Assembly: GCA_028751875.1 (NCBI GenBank)
Contig: CM054155.1
Location: 52,929,548-52,993,547 of the forward strand
DNA: 64,000 bases
Reading direction: 5' to 3'
Origin: Rapana venosa
Lineage: Eukaryota > Mollusca > Gastropoda > Neogastropoda > Muricidae
Shown here in pieces: positions 11,260 to 24,052 of this stretch (positions are counted from its first letter, which is position 1; every line of letters starts with the position of its first letter). A program made the position numbers and the translations under genes. The notes under the pieces are model-generated. The model did not search any database and was not told the DNA's origin. It saw nothing but the letters and a program-made list of their open reading frames with translations.

Positions 11260-13699
11260 GATCCCCCCTTCAGGGGAAAAAAAGACCATTCTTTTTCATG
11301 AACATAAAAACAGCATAATGTTACATACAAAAAATTTACCCCCAAACAATTTAAAAACAAAATCATCAACAGAAAATAATGAACAAGAGGGTTTTTAAAT
11401 TGATTCATTTAAATTTTTTTGCCCACAATCTGCAAAAAGTGTTCGTAAAACCAAAAAACAGTTCAACAAAAAAAAACGGAAGGGCCTGTAAAGTGCCCAG
11501 ATTTTGGAAAAATTGCCCCAAACGCAAGGGGAAGGGGTCTTTTATCCTTTGGGAAACAAAACTCTGACCAAAACAGATACCTTTAAAATTTTGAAAAAAC
11601 CCAGACAAAAAAAAAGGCACTCCCTCTAAAATAGGCAAATACGAGTTTCGTATCAAAAAGCTTCCAAAACTGACAAACCCCCAAAAAAAAAAGGTGCAAA
11701 TGCCCATCTCTCTTCCCCCTTAAGACACCTCTGATCCCCGTGGAACTAGCATCATCCTAACAACCATGGAAGGATAATCTGGCAAAGAAAAACCCTGAAA
11801 AATATACAAAACGGCTTGAACATACCAAACATCACACACCCCTGAGCTAACAAATTTCCCTCGATTTCCCAAAACAAAAAGATCAAGAGGGGAGCATTAG
11901 AGCAGAAAAATTTGGGAAACATATTGCCGATAAAAACTAATCAACCCCAAAAGGATCGAATTTGCCTTTGGGTATAGAGGGGCATAGAGAAATTTTGTCA
12001 ATTTTTTGCCGGAAAAAGGTTTCCCGGGGTACCTGTTTGGCCAAAAAATTTTCAAAGCTCACGAAATCCTGCAAAAATCGGGATGACGAGCGTCAAACCA
12101 GCACTTTTGGGAGAACACAAAAAACCACCTTAAAATGTTCACCCCAAAAAAAGGTTTGGCGATCAAAGGCCCTAAAAAATTGATCGAAGAATCACCAAAG
12201 ACATCCCGCATCATCCTTGCAAAAGTGGGAAAGAAACAGAAACAAGGCCAAAAGGCCAAAAAAAAAAAAACAGACCCACGGGGGAAAAACCATAGGGGTT
12301 TGGGAAAAATCCCCTTTTAGCGGGTCCTCTGGCCTTACAGAAAACTGCCAGACCCTTGCCCAAGTCTATCTTTTTTTAAAAAGTCTTTTAAAGACAAAAA
12401 AGGAAAAATTCCCCCAGGGTCAGGGAATTGGGTCACAAACAAAAATAGTTTTCCTTTTTGGGGCTCTGAAATCCTGACAAAACGAAAACTACCACCGGTT
12501 TTTGAAACCAAAACAATGGGAGAGAATACGGAAATTCCCAAGGCTCCAAACACCCCCAAATTTTAAACTTGCAAAGAACCCAAACAAAAAGACTTGGGCT
12601 GGAATTTTAAAGGTAAAGGGGAATTTTTTTTGGGCGAATTGGGTCATCAAAAACAACTTTTTCACAACAATAGAACCCCTTGAAAAAACCAGGTTCAGCC
12701 ACAAAAATTCCTGAAAATCAGCAAAAACTGTCTTTCCCTTCAGAAAACCCTTTTTTATCTAATTCACATCAAAAAGAACATCAAAAAAGAATCCCTTGTA
12801 CTAACATCAACAGGACACAGCTCGGAAGCTCAGCATGTTGACCAACAACCCTTTTCATCAGGGCATTAGGACCTTCTCAAGTTACCCCTTCCCAAAAAAA
12901 ATTTACATCCCGGATAAAAAAAAATCCCGGGTTTAAGATTCAACAAAGGTTTGTCTCACTCTCAAAGGGGAAACCTTTTCCTGACACCCGTGATAAAGGG
13001 TTCCCAAAACACTGGGGTGATAGACCTTTGGAAACTTACCCAAGTCAAAAACTGAAACCAGGGCCAAAATTCTCAGTAACCCAAAAAAGGGCCAACCACG
13101 AAGTTTGACTTTCCCCGAAGTTTAAAGGTGAAAAGACTAAACCCCTCTTTACCAACTTTTAAAAATTCAAAAAGTAAAATCTCTTTTCATATAATACTTC
13201 CCTTGAGACAACCCAAAATCCCCAAATTTTGGCCCTTTCAAACCCGTCCCCCCAAGCAAAATTTTAGATCTACAAATGCTTAAAAAAAGCCAACTTGTCC
13301 CAGAATGAAAAACTCCCCGAAAAAGCCCTTGGGAAGCAAGCTAAAGGGCCCCCTTGGTTTTTTCCCCTACAACAACTCAATTTGGGGAAAAATCTGTGCT
13401 TTGGGGATTGGGACATTCACGACAAGCAAAAAAAATGGCAGGGGATAATGATGCCCAAAAGGTTTTAATTTTTCAGAACTTTTTTTAACATGGGTTTTAA
13501 AAATCCTGAAACCTTTCTACTACACCGTTCCTGGGATGATAGCCCCCAAGGTTAAATCCTTTTAAGCCAAAAAACCGGGGATTGACCCCATCGTCCCAAA
13601 TAAATTGTTAAAAATGATCAGACAAAAATCCCCATGTTGAATACCCAACCCCGGAAAAGACTGACATCAAAGCCTTTTCCCGACCGACACAAAATCAAA

Positions 13700-14000
13700 C
13701 TTCTTCAAAAGGGAAAACCCAGGAAACGTGTGCAAAAAATCAACAAGGTTAAATTAAAAAACAATGGTTTTTTCCCCTGAGGGTGGGGAGATAACCTACA
13801 TTGCCGACGGCAACAACACGGGAAAGGTTCCTCATCCTGGGGATGAACTGGAGAGAAACTTTCACACCCTTTCCCGCAGGTTTTTGCCCTTTTGACAAAA
13901 ATCACAGGAAGACAGTACCCCTAACATCCTTAGATAACCAGCCATTAAAACCTCTGTCTCCCTTCCCCAAATTTGATTTTTTTCCACCAAAACCACGATA
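13700..14000 (-). pseudogene. Integrase zinc-binding fragment, Ty3/gypsy-like
   Basis: Minus-strand frames give WLSKDVRGT then CDFCQKGKN (13,874-13,909), resembling the conserved end of the integrase HHCC domain. They are followed by a stretch similar to the linker that leads into the catalytic core. The reading frame shifts within the motif. This is the only readable pol piece in 10.8-15.5 kb. The integrase would join cDNA into the target. Confidence 0.45.
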
Positions 14001-15499
14001 CAAACCCCATAAAACATACTGCAAAACAATTTCCCAAAAATAACAAACAATCTGGGCAAGAACTTTCCCAGAGCAGTCGGGTTTAACCATGAAAAAATGG
14101 CCCATACAGAACATCATCAAACACAACATAAGGGTAACTATCTCCGCCATTAAAGACAAACACCCCGGAAAACAGCCAGCTGAAACAAATTTTTTGCAAT
14201 GACAAATCTTTTCCCCTGACATGTCTTCCAAATCCTCGGATTCCCGGTACGACAACAATCACAACTGGCAAAGGTTTCGGACAACATTTCCTTTTTCTTC
14301 ATATGGGGAACCCCAAACAGAACCAAATGAAAATTCCCCCACAAGTCCAGGGAAAAAAATACAGACCCCTCAGGAAAAAATTTTCCCTCGGATCGCCCAA
14401 TGATTATTTTACAACAGGATCATTTCCCTGACAACAATTAAAATTTTACCTGAAAAAAAGGGGGTTGGGAAATTTTAAAAAGAAAACAACATCATAGACT
14501 CCCCTGTGACCCAAAAAACTTCCCCACTGTTTCGTTCCCCGTAAAAATTTATCCGGGAAAAACCCCAAAACCCCCTTTTTCCCCTGCATGGTTTCCCATC
14601 ATCTCTCATGACTTGGACTTTTTACACCTTTTACAAAACCCTCAGACAATCCAGTGACCTTTTAAAAGCAGAACACAGAAAAGCATCAACTGTTTTAAAA
14701 TTTAGTCATTTGGGTTTTTGGGGCCCGGGGCATTTAGCACACCCCCTTTTTTTCTGGATTTGAGTAAACCCACCTTTAAACTGGGGCAAAGCTAGCAATA
14801 GTTTCCCCCTACCCCACAAAAGCCAAAAAATCTTACTAACTGGATTGGCAACTAACCCCCCCCCTCGGGAAAAAATTTTTCTTTTCTTCACCAAACCCAA
14901 ACCCCCCCCCCCAAAAGAACCCCCCTTTTGACTTCTTGGGTTTGGAAAAAGGGAAAACTAAAGGGGGGCTTTTTTGGGGGAAACCCCCCAACCCCCCCCC
15001 CCTCGGGTTTTCCCCGGTTTGGGGTGGGGTAGACTTTCTGTAGCCCCGAGCAGTGACAAATTTGGGGCACCAGGGGTTTGGAAACAGTCCCCACGAGCAA
15101 GAAGGTTGGGGGGATGCCCATCGGGGAACTTTCCCGCAATCAAGTACTCACATAATGGGAACTTGCGTTCTCTTAAAAAAAACAGCAAGGGGCCTTTGAA
15201 ACACATGCAAAAATTGTTCCCAAAATACAAGATCATATAAAAACAACAAAAAGTTTTTTAAAACCAACCCAAACCAACCACTATTAAGTAAATGTGATGG
15301 CGAGTTTCCCAAGATTTTAATCCCTCACCTTGCCAAGGGCCCACCCTCTAAATTTTCTCTCTAAATTTCCCCATTTACACTGAAAAAATTAGCTAAGAAA
15401 AGGGATCCCCCTTTAGTGTTTGGGGAGCTATAGGACTAGTTGCACAGAGCCAAAATAAAGACTCAAAGCCCGACCCCTCTAACACCGCACTCAAAAGTA

Positions 15500-16870
15500 C
15501 AGGCCAAATGTTGTGGATCCCCCCTTTAAAAGGGATACATGAGCCCAAACCTGTACAAGAAAAAGTCAATAATCAGTATGGTGTTTTTCCACTCACATCA
15601 AACTCAAAATTTCAAATTTATCTCTCTTTTTTTCTATTATTACACAACCGTCCCCCCAAAAAAAAGTTTTTTCAATAATCAAAAGAACATTTTAAATTTT
15701 TATATTTGTATATTAATATATAATTATATATATTATAAAATAAAATATATATATATAAATATATATATAATATAAAATATACAATTTTCCAACCATCATG
15801 AAAATATGGGAAAACCGAGGCATGACATCACAGGGACCACACACTCTGGACTCAAAATCAAGGGTCCCGTTAAAAACAATCAGCGAATTTAAATATCTGG
15901 GGAGTGTATTTGCAGAGAACGGAAAATTGACCTAAAATTGAAACAATTGTCGAAGGCTAATGCGGGCAGCTACCATCTCGACCCCTCCTGAAACATCCAC
16001 ATCCCTGGGCACAAAGGCAAAATGATAACCCCATCTTCCTGCCAACGCCATACCCGTATCAAAAGGCCCATCACAAAGGCCCCCAGACGTAAACTAGTCC
16101 CCATGTGAAAGAAATGCCTAAAAAGACGTCAAAAAGACTGAAAGACAAATTTAGAAAAGAAGTCATCAAAACATGGGAGGTGCAAACCATCCTACAACCA
16201 TCGACCAGCAAGGGTTAGTGGTTCGGACACCTGACACGGATGCCCACAACCGCCCCTCTTTACCCTTAACCCCCCACTCGGGGAAAGCCAAAGGACGACC
16301 GACCAAGAAGAAGATGGAATGATTCCGTGGCCGACACCCTAAAAGCCCACGGCATGTCCCTCCTCCAGGCTACACGCCTCGCTGCCGACAGACAGCTATA
16401 TCTCCCCGCGACGCCTCCGAGTATAAGCGGAAGACAAAAGTAAAGTAAAGTAAGTAATATTTACAATTAATTAAACCCTAAACAGTTTCCAGTTCACTTC
16501 ATCCGGGTCAATACAATATTATATTTTTTTGTTCACTAGGGAACTTTAGTCCATCAACTTCCTGCCTCTCTAGCACATTGAAGTTTAATTAATACCATTC
16601 ACAAAGTTCTTGTAGACAAGACAGTTTTGAGCTCTCTGGCTCAGATAAACACATATGTCTTTCCTTGTCCAATTCTGGCACTATGTACAGAAAAAAACAA
16701 CAACAACACAGACTTGGCTTTAATTTTGCTACACACACTTTTTAAAAAATTACTGACGCCCTTTCTTTGAAGAAGGTCCTTCACTGCTGACGTCTGCTCC
16801 AGCCCCGGCCTCCTATGCCACCACACCTTTATCCCTCAGGTCGGGTGGGGTTGTCCTAGAGGACTGGACA
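15500..16870 (-). repeat. Putative 5' LTR (right copy), truncated and carrying an RTE insert
   Basis: The segments 15,600-15,780 and 16,457-16,870 together match 10,150-10,765 in order and orientation. They are separated by an RTE-like LINE tail at 15,780-16,456. The part corresponding to 10,770-11,259 is not found; LINE D sequence follows directly. The lost LTR end and the lost LINE catalytic-box segment could come from a single deletion. Confidence 0.55.
15780..16456 (+). mobile_element. 5'-truncated RTE-like LINE fragment inside the right LTR
   Basis: Frames read FKYLGSVFAENG (RT thumb entry) near 15,890, then GHLTRMP near 16,220, then MSLLQATRLAADRQLY near 16,350-16,410, and a stop. Together these resemble the extreme C-terminus of RTE-type ORF2. 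The element ends in short AAAGT-type repeats at about 16,438-16,456, a typical RTE tail. It interrupts the AT-rich part of the LTR. Confidence 0.65.
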
Positions 16871-17800
16871 GGACTGGGAGTGAAAGTTGCCAAAAAGAGA
16901 AAAGAGAAACTATGGAAATGTTAAGGTCTTTACTGAAACTAAACTGCAATGATTTTTCAAGTTTCTGGAAGCTTTTTGATTCTCAAATCGAGCCTATGCT
17001 AATATGTGGGGCAGATAACTGGGGATTATTTGTGAATAACGAAATGGAAACAGAGCACACCTATGCAATGAAACAATTTCTTTCAGCACCATTACACTCA
17101 TCTAACAAAATTGTATATGATAAAACTGGCCACTACCCTCTATTTATAAGATCTCAAGTAAAGTGTATACAGTATTGGTTAAAATTAACTCAACTTGCTA
17201 TGTCAAGTTTGTGCAGACAACTAGAAACAGGGAAACAACTGGGCATTTTTTGTTAAGCAATTACTTACAATGCATGGATTTGGCATTGTGCGGATGTGCC
17301 AGGGGTTGGATTTGAGCAAGGATTTGTGTTTGAATTTAAAGATAGAGTGATAACTTCCTACAAACAAGACTGGCATACTTGCGTAGAAGAATCAGAAAAG
17401 TATAACTGGTTCTCTTCCGTTAAAAGTTTTTTTTTCAAACAGAAAAGTATGTTACAGTCGTAACACAAAAATGACATAGGAGTAATCTTGCTTGATTTAG
17501 ATTAAGAACTTCAGGCCTAAATGCCTGCAAAACATGGTTTTCCACTGACAAATCTGCACAGTTCTCATGTCACGTGTGTGGCTCGCAGACTGAAGATGAA
17601 ATGCATTTTTTGGTTTTGATTGTAATTTGTTGGATGACACCCGTCAGAAATGCCTCATATTCAATGAGGAAATCTCAAGAATGAGAGATATAATTAGCAT
17701 TCTCTTGATCGCAGATGAAGAATTTCAAAACTCACTTGCAAAATGCATCTTTTGCTTGGGACAGGAATAGAAAGAAAACGGCAGTTAACTGATATATCTC
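16870..17800 (+). mobile_element. LINE D, 3' segment: RT thumb and zinc knuckle
   Basis: The open frame 16,912-17,256 (FSSFWKLFDSQIEPMLICGA, then TGHYPLFIRSQVKCIQYWLK) aligns with the thumb of LINE B and C. CHVCGSQTEDEMH near 17,573 repeats the C-x2-C-x8-H knuckle. Frames are broken. The segment would continue the RT fragment ending at 10,044, but about 120 residues including the catalytic aspartates are absent. The coding part ends near 17,800. Confidence 0.7.
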
Positions 17801-17963
17801 TTCAGCGTAGCACTATTTTGTTTTTCATATTTGTGGAATGCGAACTCCGTTGGCTAAATTGCCTTATTTGAATGTAAGGGTTGGATGGTCGATTTGTCCC
17901 ACACTATTGCTGATTTATAAAAAAAATCAAAGCAGGGAATATGACACTACTGTGTGTGCGTGT

Positions 17964-17990
17964 GTCAAAGTCAAAGTCAAAGTCAAAATT
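17964..17990 (-). repeat. (TTTGAC)n short tandem repeat, possible LINE 3' tail
   Basis: Four copies of TCAAAG on the plus strand, followed by ATTTTATTTCC. Read on the minus strand this is an AAAT-rich end followed by a hexamer tail, as at LINE 3' ends. The body to the right (to about 18,560) is AT-rich and non-coding, with no recognised protein. Confidence 0.4.
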
Positions 17991-17999
17991 TTATTTCCA

Positions 18000-18600
18000 G
18001 ATGGTGCATTGAATAAGCAATGCATTTGCATTTTTTCATCAAGCCATCTATCTAAGAACAAATTTCGTAATGATTATACTAAGACATTACATTATTGCAT
18101 CATTTACCGTTAAATTAAACCAGTAAAAAAAGAGGAAAAAATCAATAAGGAGATACATTGAAAATACAAATTACCACATATACATATACATGCACACACA
18201 TACTCATGCACTCCTGAGCGCGTGCGCGCTCACGTCCACACACACATTTAAATAAAAATGTTTTAAGAATTAAAAAAAGAAAATCATAAAAACGTCAGGA
18301 CAAACAAATTACTTTCACGTACTGTTACATCCATTCTTTCACGTTTATACTTTAGATAACAAAAAGGTACAAGAATAAAACGTTAGAAAATACTAGGCAT
18401 TCGTCATTACTGACAATATTACCTTCAATGACCTCCCTCCTCTCCTCCTCCACCCAGCAAACGTGTGCATTTTTTTGCGTTCATACTTTTCAAATAGCGC
18501 TTTTAAAAAATGGCATATTCACACAATAGCTATCAAAGCAAGATAAGGCAAATAAGATTATAATAATGATTATCATAATAGAGATAAAATTAAAACAACA
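18000..18600. other. AT-rich non-coding stretch
   Basis: No coding frame or repeat boundary is recognised apart from a small mixed CA/CG tract near 18,190-18,245. Confidence 0.5.
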
Positions 18601-21600
18601 AACCCAAACCCCATAACAACAACAAAACAAATCCCCATCCCCAGGACCAAAAACATAACACTATAAAAAAACTTTAAAAATTACATATCAAAAAAATACA
18701 TTAATAAATTTAAAATAGTTTTAAAAAAATAATATTAAACACAATAAAAACCCCCATACATAACATAACAAATGCTTAATACATACAACAAAAACATATC
18801 ATATTAAACAACTTATAAATCTAATAACTCATTTAAAATAAAAAAAAAAATTAAAGAAAAAATTTAATTGAAATTAAAAAAAGAAAAAGGGGAAGGGGCC
18901 GGGAAAAGGGGAAAAGGAAAAGGAGAGGAGAGATGAGGAAATGAAGAAAAAGGAAGGGGGGGACCCCCCCCCCCCCCCCCCCCCCCCCCGGGGGAAAGAG
19001 GGGAAAAAAGAAGAGGAATTAGAACAGGCAAAAAGAGGGAAAGAAAAGAAAAAGAAAGGGAAAAAAAAGAAAAGAAAAGGCAAAAACATAAAAGAAAAAA
19101 AAGGTTCCCAAAAAAGATTTTTTAAAATTTTTCCCCCTCTTTTCCCAACTGAAAACTTTAATTTTTTAAAAGTTAAAAAAAGGAAAAACCCTTTTTTCTT
19201 TGCAAAATTTAAATTTCTTTCCCCCCCCCCCCCCCACCACATATAATTATTAAATTTTATTAATACACAATATTAATTTTTTTAAAATAATTTTAAATTT
19301 AATATTTAATTTTCCCAAAACTTTTACCTTATTATTCATTCCCAAACCATTCCAACTTTAACTTTTTACCGGGCCCTTAAACATTTTTTTTAATACTTTT
19401 AAACCAACCCAAAATAAAACTATATTACAAAATTTTTTTTAAAAATTACTTTTTCAAATTTATAATTTTTAATTCTTTCCAAATTTTACAAAATTTAAAT
19501 TTTTAAAATTTCCATTAAAACAAACTTTTACAATATAATTTTTAATTAATAAAGCTTTTTTTAAAGGGTTAAAAAAATTTTTTCCCCAATAATTTTGGGA
19601 TTTAGGGAAAGAAAGAAAAAAGGGGAACGGGGGAAAGGGTTTTAAAAAAACAAAAAGTAGACGGGGGCCCCCAAAAGAGAGAAAAAAGGAACAAGGAAAA
19701 TTTGGGGGGCCGGAAAAAAAAAGATTTTGGGGAGAGGGGAATTAGAAAAGAAAGGAAAGGGAAGAGGGAAGAAAAAAGGCCCTCCCCAAGCACTGGTCAC
19801 CTAAAAATTTTTAAAATTTTTTTCCCATTTTTAAAACCCAAAAATTTTTTCTGTTGGAGTTAACTTTTTTCCAAATTACCTTTTTCCCCCCCCCCCAACA
19901 ACAGGGTTTTGGGGAAAATTTTTTATCTTTCATTTTTGTTTTTTTTTTAAAGGAATCCCTTTACAAATTAAAGTTTTTTTTTCCCCGTTTTTAAATTTAT
20001 GGTTAGGCCTTATTAGAAACCCTTTCTGTTAATTTTTTGTTTTTTGAAATTTTTTTTTGTTTTCAAGGTTTTTGGGGGGGTTTCAAAGTCACTACCTATA
20101 AAAAATTGTTTTGAAAATTTTCCGGCTCAAATTTTAGTAAAGGGGAAAATTCTTTTTCTTTGTTTTTAAAATAGGGTTTTTTGGACCCCTTTTATTAAAC
20201 CCTTTTTGGTGGTATTTTAATTGTTTTTTGAATTAGGATATTTGTTTTTGATTTTTTGAGGTTGGGGGAGTTGTTTATTGAAAAAAAAGGGGTTTTTTTA
20301 AAAGTTTAATCAATTTTTTTTTTTATAAAAGTGTTTCCCAAAAATAAGGAAGGGAAAGTTTACAAAAAGGGCCGGCAAAAAAAGACGGGGCCTTAAAAAA
20401 TTTTTTTTTTTATTGAAAAGTTGTAAAAAAGACTTTTCCTGGTAATTTTGGTGTAAGAGTTTTTTGCCAATTTTTTTTTAAAAAACCGACGGGGATCTTT
20501 CTTTAATTTAATTTTTTTAACAAATTTGGAATTTTTTTCCCTTTTTTTTTTTTAAAAAAAAAAATTATTTTTTTTTAAAAGGTTTAGTAAGAAAAAGAAA
20601 AATTGAAATTGGTTTAAATTTAAAGGAAAAGGGTTCCCTTTTTGGGGGTATTTTTTTCCTTTTAAATAGAAAAAAGTTTTTTTCTCAGCAAAATTAATAC
20701 AAGTTAGGGTAAGTTTTAAAAGTTAAATTAAATTTGGGCCCAAAACCCCTTTGGGTTTTTATTTTTGGTTAGTTTAAAAATTTTTGGGAATTTTTTGGGG
20801 AACGGGCCCTTTTTCCCAAAAAAGTTTTTTGATTTTTTTTCTTGGGGGGTTTTTATTTTTAAAAGGGAATTTAGCTTTTAAAAATTTGATTAATTTTTTT
20901 CTAAAAAAAATGAAATTTTATTTTCTTTTGATTTTTGGAATTCTTTTTGGAAATTTTTTAAACTGGTTTTTTTCAAAAAACCTGATATTTTCTTTTAAAA
21001 TTGTTTTTTACTTTGGAATAGGTTTTTTAAAAATTTTTTTAAAGGGTTTAAAAAACGGCGAAAAAAGGTCGTATTTTAAAAACATTTTAAATGTAATTTT
21101 AGTTTTTCCCTTTTTTAAATTACAAAGTTTTTTTCCCCTTTTGAAATTTAAAATTATGCCAGTGTTTTTTCAAAAAGCCTTTAATTTTTATTTTTTTTCC
21201 TTTTGTTTTTTTTTTTTTTAATTTTTGGGATTTTTTCCCTTAAACTCCTTTTTTTTTTGAAAGGGGCCCCCGGTGGTTTGTTTCGTATTTAAAGGGGCAT
21301 TTTTTTTTAATTTTTTTTAAAATTGGGGACTTTCAGGGCTTGTTTTTTGAAAATTTTTTGCCCTTTGTTTGGCGGGTTTTTCCAATCAAAAGGAAATCTT
21401 TTTTGTTTTAATTTTTAATTTTTTAAAAAATGTTTAATGGCCCAATTTTGGGGAGATGGGATTTTTAAAACCCAAGAAAACACATTGGGTTTTATAAAAT
21501 TATTTTGCCCCTGAAAGCCCATTTTGAAATGTGTTTGTTTTTGGGTTTGTTTTTTGGTTTCTATTTTTGTTTAAGGGGTTTATTTTTTTCCCTTAAATTT

Positions 21601-21719
21601 TTTTGGGGGCTGTTTTTTGTTAAAACCAAACATTTTAATTTTTGGGTTTCCATTTTTGATTTGGTTTTTTTAAAACATTTTAAAACCCCAAAAAATTTGT
21701 TTTTTTTTTTTTTTTTTTT

Positions 21720-21751
<32 letters not shown>

Positions 21752-21771
21752 TTTTTTTTTTTTTTATTTTT

Positions 21772-21821
<50 letters not shown>

Positions 21822-21880
21822 TTTTTTTTTTTTTTTTTTTTCTTTTTTTTTTTTTTTTTATTTTTTAAAAAAGTTTTAAA
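18600..21880. other. Poor-quality, homopolymer-dominated zone
   Basis: Runs of A, T, C and G follow one another with very little complex sequence, including a poly-C tract at about 18,965-18,990 and nearly pure T at 21,700-21,860. Phenylalanine- and lysine-rich open frames here are homopolymer translations. Nothing can be annotated. Confidence 0.8.
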
Positions 21881-24052
21881 CCTTTCGCCCAAAAGGGATT
21901 TGGGAATTTTTCTCCCCATTTCTTGGTTTCTAAAAGGGAAATTTCTGTTTTAAAATTCCAAATTAATATTGGCCCTATTGTTTTTTAAATTTTATTTCAA
22001 TCCAAAAGGATTCATGTAAAAACCCCTCAAGGTTTTTATATTCTTTTCCCAACTGACGAGAAGGCTTTTATATTTTAAGAAAACCCGGTGGATTTGGGGT
22101 TTGTGAGGACTTCAGGAAGATTTAAATACCCGGGAGTATTCTTTTGTGCACCCTGTTAAAATTTGGAAAAAGTCGGGTTCAGTTTGGACAAAAAAAATGA
22201 AAGGTTTTTCCCACTGTTGTATAGTAGGGTTTTGCAATGTCATCTTTTTTGTTTGTTCCCACTTTTTTGATATTCAGGTGCCTACTCGGGGGGCCCTGTT
22301 TTTTTGGGCCATTTGGTCGAATTTTAAGACATAATATATGTCGGATTGATTGGTTTAATTTATGTTTAAAATTTTCTTTTTCCCATCCTTTTAAGAAAAA
22401 CATCAAAATAAAGACCCGTTTAGTAGGTTTTTATTAAAATAACCCAAACAGGGGGAAAAAAATAATATGATATGAAGGAACACCCAATAAAAACGAAACA
22501 ATCTAAAAAGTCTTTTCAAAAGCTGCTCGGGTTTCGGGAAAAAATAACGATCTGTTATAAACACGTTTTTAAAAAACCGGGTTTTTTTAATTTCTTTAAA
22601 ACAAAAAGGAGATAAAAGTAAAACCAAAACCTTTTACTTTAAAGGGGTTAAAAATTTTTTTTGAAAAAGGGAAATTTCCTACAAACTTTTTTTTTTTTTT
22701 CTAAGTCAAAAAACCTTTTCCCTTACAAAATTACCCCGTATTATAAAAAGCTCTAAAAAAAAGGGAAAGTTTAAAGTCAAAAGGGCAGAAAGAATAAATA
22801 ATAAATTTATAGAATTTTTTGGGAAAATTTTATAGAAAAATTTGTCCCCTAAAAAAACTGTTTTATGCAAAAGAGTCTTGGGGGTAGCAAAAAGTGCTAA
22901 TAAAAACAGTCAATTGTTTCAATCAAAGCGGGACTGCTTGTATAAACCCAGCAATATAGCTGTAGTCACAAAAGTACTTTTTTTCGGGTCAAGCGGGATG
23001 CATTATAACCCAGCAATATAGCTTTTGGGGAACAAAAGTAATTTGTTTTCCGTCAGGCAGAACGATTTAAAAAAACCACACAGCAGCACGACTTTAATCA
23101 TCACCCCCCCCAAAATTTTAAATTACTGGGAAAAAAAAAAGAAAAAAAAAAAGGGGGAAAAGGAAAAAAAGGAGAGGTGAAGAAAAGTATGAGGGGGAGA
23201 GGGGAAATTTTTTGGGGAAAATTGGGAAGCATTGTGGTTTTGCGTGTGTGCGTGCGTGCGTGTGGGTTTTTGTTTGCAAGCTTGCGATAAGAATAAATCA
23301 TGATAATTTTGGGAAAATTTCCTTTTTCCTTTTCCTTTTTTTAATTATTTCCTTCTTGAAAAAAAAACAATACCCTTAAAATTTGGGGTTTCATACTGTG
23401 CTCCTTCCCAAAAAAGTTTGTTTTGCAAAAAAAATTACTTTCAGTGTTCAGTTTTTCAGTGTTCTCTCTCTCACACCCCACACAAAACACACACCCCACA
23501 CACACAAACACACACACTCACACCATGCACACATAACACACATACACACGCGCGCGGGGCTGCGCGCGAAAACGCACGAAACCAACACACACACACACAA
23601 CACACACAAAACACCACACACACACACACGCTTTAAAACAGTTAGGGAAAAACCGGACGGAGGGAAAAAAAGATTAAAAACGCTCACTCACACATAACAA
23701 AACACACCAACACCACCACACACACACACACACACACACACCCACAAACACACCACCCCACACACAGACTAGCAAACACAAAAGGGAAACACAAAAACAA
23801 ACACACACATTGCCATTAAAAACAGCCCAGTTCATGCTTTTTCACACACACACACACACACACAACACCCACACACACACACACACAACACACACACACA
23901 CCCCGGGGCGCGAAACACCACACACACACACACACACAACACACCCACCCCCACACACACACACCCACGCATAAACACACCAGCTTGTTTGGGTTTTTTA
24001 ATAATTTCTATGTTAAAATCCCCAAGAAAAATTGTTTAAATTGTTTAAAAAG
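21880..24052. repeat. Tandem duplication, unit 1 (about 2.15 kb)
   Basis: Collinear with 24,053-26,130. Matching landmarks include TTTGTGAGGA..TTCAGGA (22,100 and 24,270), GTGTTCAG repeats leading into a CA tract (23,440 and 25,572), and AGTTCATGC (23,829 and 25,970). The offset stays between 2.13 and 2.17 kb. An internal repeat of about 63 bases (CCCAGCAATATAGC..) lies near 22,945-23,090. No coding frame is supported. Confidence 0.75.

Larger units (their letters stand above)
10045..16870 (-). mobile_element. Minus-strand LTR retrotransposon inserted in LINE D (degraded)
   Basis: LINE D stops at 10,044 and its thumb region resumes at about 16,870, so this block is an insertion. A direct repeat of at least 0.6 kb occurs near both ends (about 10,150-10,765 and 15,600-16,870). 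The left copy begins TGTAAC at 10,045. It appears to end at 11,259, where the minus strand reads a purine tract followed by TGTAACAG, as expected for a polypurine tract and 3' LTR. On the minus strand near 13,874-13,909 is SCDFCQKGKN, typical of the zinc-binding end of a Ty3/gypsy integrase. Much of the interior is poor-quality sequence, so RT was not confidently read. Confidence 0.6.

Noticed and set aside
20784..21879. Long phenylalanine-rich frames resembling membrane proteins
   Set aside because: Poly-T with scattered changes in a poor-quality zone; apparent hydrophobicity is a base-composition effect.
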